Source of the DNA: Desulforhopalus sp. IMCC35007
GTDB lineage: Bacteria > Desulfobacterota > Desulfobulbia > Desulfobulbales > Desulfocapsaceae
Reading direction: 5' to 3'
NCBI RefSeq assembly: GCF_005116575.1
Contig: NZ_SWCN01000003.1
Coordinates: 1-64,000, forward strand
Length of the DNA: 64,000 nt
Notes under the pieces: generated by a model
Database searches by the model: none
What the model was told of the DNA's origin: nothing
The model's input: only the letters and a program-made list of their open reading frames with translations
Shown: positions 61,561 to 64,000 of the stretch, in pieces
How the letters are laid out: each line of letters opens with the position of its first letter
Position numbering within the stretch: position 1 is the first letter of the stretch
Position numbers and translations under genes: made by a program

Positions 61561-63255
61561 TCAAAGAAGATCAACAACACGTAATTGCCAACTCACCGTG
61601 CCTCGATATCTGTTCTTGGTCGGGACAAAATAAATCGTTCGTTCAGGATTTTCCTGCACCTCAGAGATTTTTTCTCCAAGGTTAAAGCCGATCCCTTTGT
61701 AGTTTGAATATTCACCACGAACTACAATATTGAGATGAGAATTCAATCTACCGACAGTCCGAGCTTGAATGACTTTTGAAGATCTCGCACTAAATACAGG
61801 TGCATCGTTGCCTGGTCCATACGGCTCAAAACAATGTAAACATTCAAGTGTTTTATTATCCATCACCTGATCAACGCTTGTTTCAAAGGCTGTTGTGATG
61901 GATTTTTTATCCGCCATCTCTGCTCGTTGTCTTTTGAGGCTTTTGCTGAAATATTTCCGGAATTCATCGAGATCTTTTTGTAAGATTGTTAATCCGGCCG
62001 CCATGTCATGTCCCCCATATTTGACGATAAGATCAGAACAATCATTGAGCGCCGCAATAACGCTTATACCGTCAATTGACCTGACGGAACCTTTGAGATA
62101 CTGCTCCCCAGACTGGTCTGGATATTCTGCGAACACAATTGATGGAACCCTGAAGGCTTCCACTAAACGTGAAGCAACTATCCCTGCGACGCCAAGATGA
62201 AAGTCTCCCGAGCAAACACAAGAAAAAGATTGGACAATGAGGTTTCTAGAGCATGAAGATAAAGCCATTTCCAAATCATCGTCACATATAGTTTTACGTT
62301 TCGAGTTCAGGTGTTCAAGGCTGGCCACCGCTTTTTGGGCTTCTACTGCACTTCTTGCCGTAAACAGTTTTAAAGCAATTTCACTGTCGCCCAGGCGTCC
62401 GGCTGCATTGATTTTCGGCCCTAAAAGATAACCAATATCCTCAGACGTAATCTGCCCCCCGAACAATTCACATGATTCCAGAAGTGACGACAGGCCGATG
62501 AAAGGAGTTTCTTCAAGAGACTCAAGGCCGGCCCTCACTAAAATTCTATTGGTAGTAGTGAGATAAACAAGGTCGGCTACTGTTCCAAGGGCCACAAAAC
62601 CGAGATACTTTTTAAGATTAATTGTAGGTGCTATGTGGCTGTATTTAGATGATAATGAAAGCTTTGAGCGAATGCCTGCTGCAAGGTAAAAGGCCACACC
62701 GACACCGGCAAGCTTATCCCGGTGAAAGCCGCAATCGACCTGAGAGGGGTTAAGTACAATGCAATCCGGCAGGCCCTCTAAAGGAATGGAGTGATGGTCT
62801 GTGACAATAACCTCTCCATCGAGCCTTTGTATTTGCTGCACCTCTTCTCTGTTGGCAATGCCGCAGTCAACCGTGATGAGCAGAAATTTCTTACTAGTGA
62901 AAGTATCTCTATTTTTTGTAAACCACTCTATGTTCAGTCCGTACCCCTCTGTCAGTCTGTTTGGGATGTGGTACAACACCTCAACACCGAGTTCTCTGAA
63001 AAAGTTGACCAACAGACCCGTGCTCGTCGTGCCATCCACATCATAATCCCCCCAGATCACAATCTGGAGACTGTTTTCGAGGTATTCCTCGATGAGTTGT
63101 GTGGCGTCAGAGAGCCCTTTCATCAGTTCAGGCTTTGGCAGATCTTTGAGTTTGGGGTAAAGAAAATCAGCGATTTCCTGATTTTCCTTCAAACCTTTGA
63201 GCGCGAGAAGCCTACGGCAGATTTCAGGTATGGACGTATTGTTATCAAATGCCAT
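61561..63255 (-). CDS. recJ: Single-stranded-DNA-specific exonuclease RecJ
   Basis: 564 residues from the ATG at 63255. DHH phosphoesterase: IWGDYDVDGTTSTGLLVNFF (motif I), LITVDCGIANREEV, VIVTDHHSIPLEGLPDC (DHH), GVGVAFYLAAGI; then the DHHA1 region with GPKINAAGRLGD and GGHDMAAGLTI, and an OB-fold C-terminus. It degrades single strands 5' to 3' in recombination and repair. The frame stays open to an ATG at 63309, which would overlap miaA by 44 bases; the MAFDNNTSIPEICRR start fits the family better but has only a weak ribosome site. Confidence 0.94.
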   Translation of the reverse strand: MAFDNNTSIPEICRRLLALKGLKENQEIADFLYPKLKDLPKPELMKGLSDATQLIEEYLENSLQIVIWGDYDVDGTTSTGLLVNFFRELGVEVLYHIPNRLTEGYGLNIEWFTKNRDTFTSKKFLLITVDCGIANREEVQQIQRLDGEVIVTDHHSIPLEGLPDCIVLNPSQVDCGFHRDKLAGVGVAFYLAAGIRSKLSLSSKYSHIAPTINLKKYLGFVALGTVADLVYLTTTNRILVRAGLESLEETPFIGLSSLLESCELFGGQITSEDIGYLLGPKINAAGRLGDSEIALKLFTARSAVEAQKAVASLEHLNSKRKTICDDDLEMALSSCSRNLIVQSFSCVCSGDFHLGVAGIVASRLVEAFRVPSIVFAEYPDQSGEQYLKGSVRSIDGISVIAALNDCSDLIVKYGGHDMAAGLTILQKDLDEFRKYFSKSLKRQRAEMADKKSITTAFETSVDQVMDNKTLECLHCFEPYGPGNDAPVFSARSSKVIQARTVGRLNSHLNIVVRGEYSNYKGIGFNLGEKISEVQENPERTIYFVPTKNRYRGTVSWQLRVVDLL

Positions 63256-63265
63256 AGTGGTCAGA

Positions 63266-64000
63266 TCAACCTTTTCTTTGCCATTTTTCCACCATACCGG
63301 GTACAACATCCTGATTTTTCACATCCACCCACTCAATGTTCTCATTTCTGTTGAACCAGGTATACTGCCTTTTTGCATAGTGCCTGGTATCTCTTGCAAG
63401 GAGCCGCAGCATTTCCTCTTTATTGTACAGTCCATCTAAATAACCGATCATATGACGATAGCCAATGGCACCCATAGCTTTCAGTTCAGGAGAGAACCCC
63501 ATATCCAGCAGGCCGACAACCTCTTTTTCAAGACCACTTTCAACCATTATTTCACACCTCATATTGATACGCTGATAGAGCTTCTCCCGGTTACAGGTAA
63601 GGCCAATCTGGAGAATGTCAGCGCACAGGCCTCCTGGCCCCTGCTTCTTTTGCTGGAGAAGATGGCTCGACCATGGAATACCTGTCAGGTGATAGACTTC
63701 GAGTGCCCTCAGCAGTCTCTGGCTGTCATTTTTATGTATTTTATGTGCGCTAATACAGTCACATGAAAGCAGTTCTTCATAAAGAACATCACACCCTTCA
63801 TTTTCCAGGCGTTTCTTTAATTGATCTCGAATATTTTTATCAGCCGGTGCCTCAGGGAAAATCCCTTCAATCAGAGACTTGAGATAAAGACCAGTGCCTC
63901 CCGTAAGAAGTGGCATTTTATCTCGCATGGTGATTTCATGTATCAGTCTTTGGGCGTCTGCAACAAATCTTGCTGCGTCATAATCTTCATCCGGATCAAC
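63266..64000 (-). CDS. miaA: tRNA dimethylallyltransferase MiaA (N-terminus beyond the window)
   Basis: The 244-residue C-terminal part is visible. From the edge it reads VDPDEDYDAARFVADAQRLIHEIT, then PLLTGGTGLYLKSLIEGIFP, RLLRALEVYHLTGIPWS, and the end RHYAKRQYTWFNRNENIEW, all MiaA blocks. The P-loop (usually the first 25 residues) lies beyond 64000. MiaA adds the dimethylallyl group to A37, which MiaB then methylthiolates. Its 3' end is followed at 11 bases by the recJ start, or overlaps it if the longer recJ start is used. Confidence 0.96.
   Translation of the reverse strand, partial: VDPDEDYDAARFVADAQRLIHEITMRDKMPLLTGGTGLYLKSLIEGIFPEAPADKNIRDQLKKRLENEGCDVLYEELLSCDCISAHKIHKNDSQRLLRALEVYHLTGIPWSSHLLQQKKQGPGGLCADILQIGLTCNREKLYQRINMRCEIMVESGLEKEVVGLLDMGFSPELKAMGAIGYRHMIGYLDGLYNKEEMLRLLARDTRHYAKRQYTWFNRNENIEWVDVKNQDVVPGMVEKWQRKG

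Noticed and set aside
1-64000. Prophage, insertion sequence, integron, CRISPR or defence island
   Set aside because: No integrase, transposase, terminal repeats, cas genes or regularly spaced repeats; genes are mostly core metabolism and envelope functions.

Overview
The window looks like chromosomal core DNA of an anaerobic Gram-negative bacterium, most likely a Desulfobacterota member close to Desulfobulbales (Desulfotalea/Desulforhopalus/Desulfocapsa-like). This rests on overall protein character, moderate GC, a lipid A pathway, anaerobic-style cobalamin genes, a LytS/LytT-CstA module, an orphan YcaO-TPR protein and a complete liv transporter. No rRNA or species marker is present, so the placement is an inference. 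I see no phage, insertion sequence, integrase or CRISPR; gene density and style are even throughout.

Layout. 1-3.5 kb: start of a minus-strand gene cut by the window edge, then two exported redox proteins (a lipoprotein thiol peroxidase and a DUF255/thioredoxin-fold protein). 3.9-8 kb: LytTR regulator, LytS-type kinase and a short CstA-family transporter. 8.4-13.1 kb: CbpA-like DnaJ, cold-shock protein, TsaE, YcaO-TPR protein, STAS-like protein. 13.4-20 kb: late cobalamin operon cobC-cobU-cobT-cobS-(cobD::cobQ fusion)-cbiB. 20-25.4 kb: ndk, xseA, a membrane TPR protein overlapping panC, a DegT aminotransferase (possibly Kdo8N-type) and a small cell-wall hydrolase. 25.9-28.1 kb: lpxC and lpxK on the minus strand.

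28.3-35.6 kb: livJ, terminator/attenuator, livHMGF, then a Gfo/Idh oxidoreductase, lpxB and an Smr protein. 35.7-38.4 kb (minus): molybdopterin-binding protein with a terminal Cys cluster, nucleotide-sugar dehydrogenase, queD. 38.6-43.1 kb: TrmN6-like methyltransferase, comM/yifB, a membrane-anchored DUF3352-like protein and a coupled small protein. 43.2-47.3 kb (minus): dCMP deaminase, a hydrolase-fold protein lacking its nucleophile Ser, tRNA-His, a zinc-ribbon protein, and a PDT-like/ACT/prephenate dehydrogenase fusion. 47.7-50.6 kb: a helicase-exonuclease fusion resembling MrfA+MrfB. 50.8-53.1 kb (minus): SH3 protein, LD-carboxypeptidase, coaX. 53.3-57.9 kb: cutA, a ten-cysteine mini-protein, parE, parC. 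58-64 kb (minus): miaB, a DUF4911-like protein, purB, recJ and miaA (cut by the right edge).

Functional themes are cell-envelope building (lpxC, lpxK, lpxB, sugar genes, peptidoglycan hydrolases), cofactors (B12, pantothenate/CoA, queuosine, molybdopterin), tRNA modification (tsaE, miaA, miaB, queD, trmN6) and DNA repair/topology (xseA, recJ, MrfAB-like fusion, parEC). The most interesting items are the fusions (CobD-CobQ, MrfA-MrfB-like, PDT/ACT/TyrA), the YcaO-TPR orphan, the thiol peroxidase lacking its usual resolving Cys, and the hydrolase with a GxAxG elbow. I did not find a clearly undescribed multi-gene system; the best leads are single unusual architectures.
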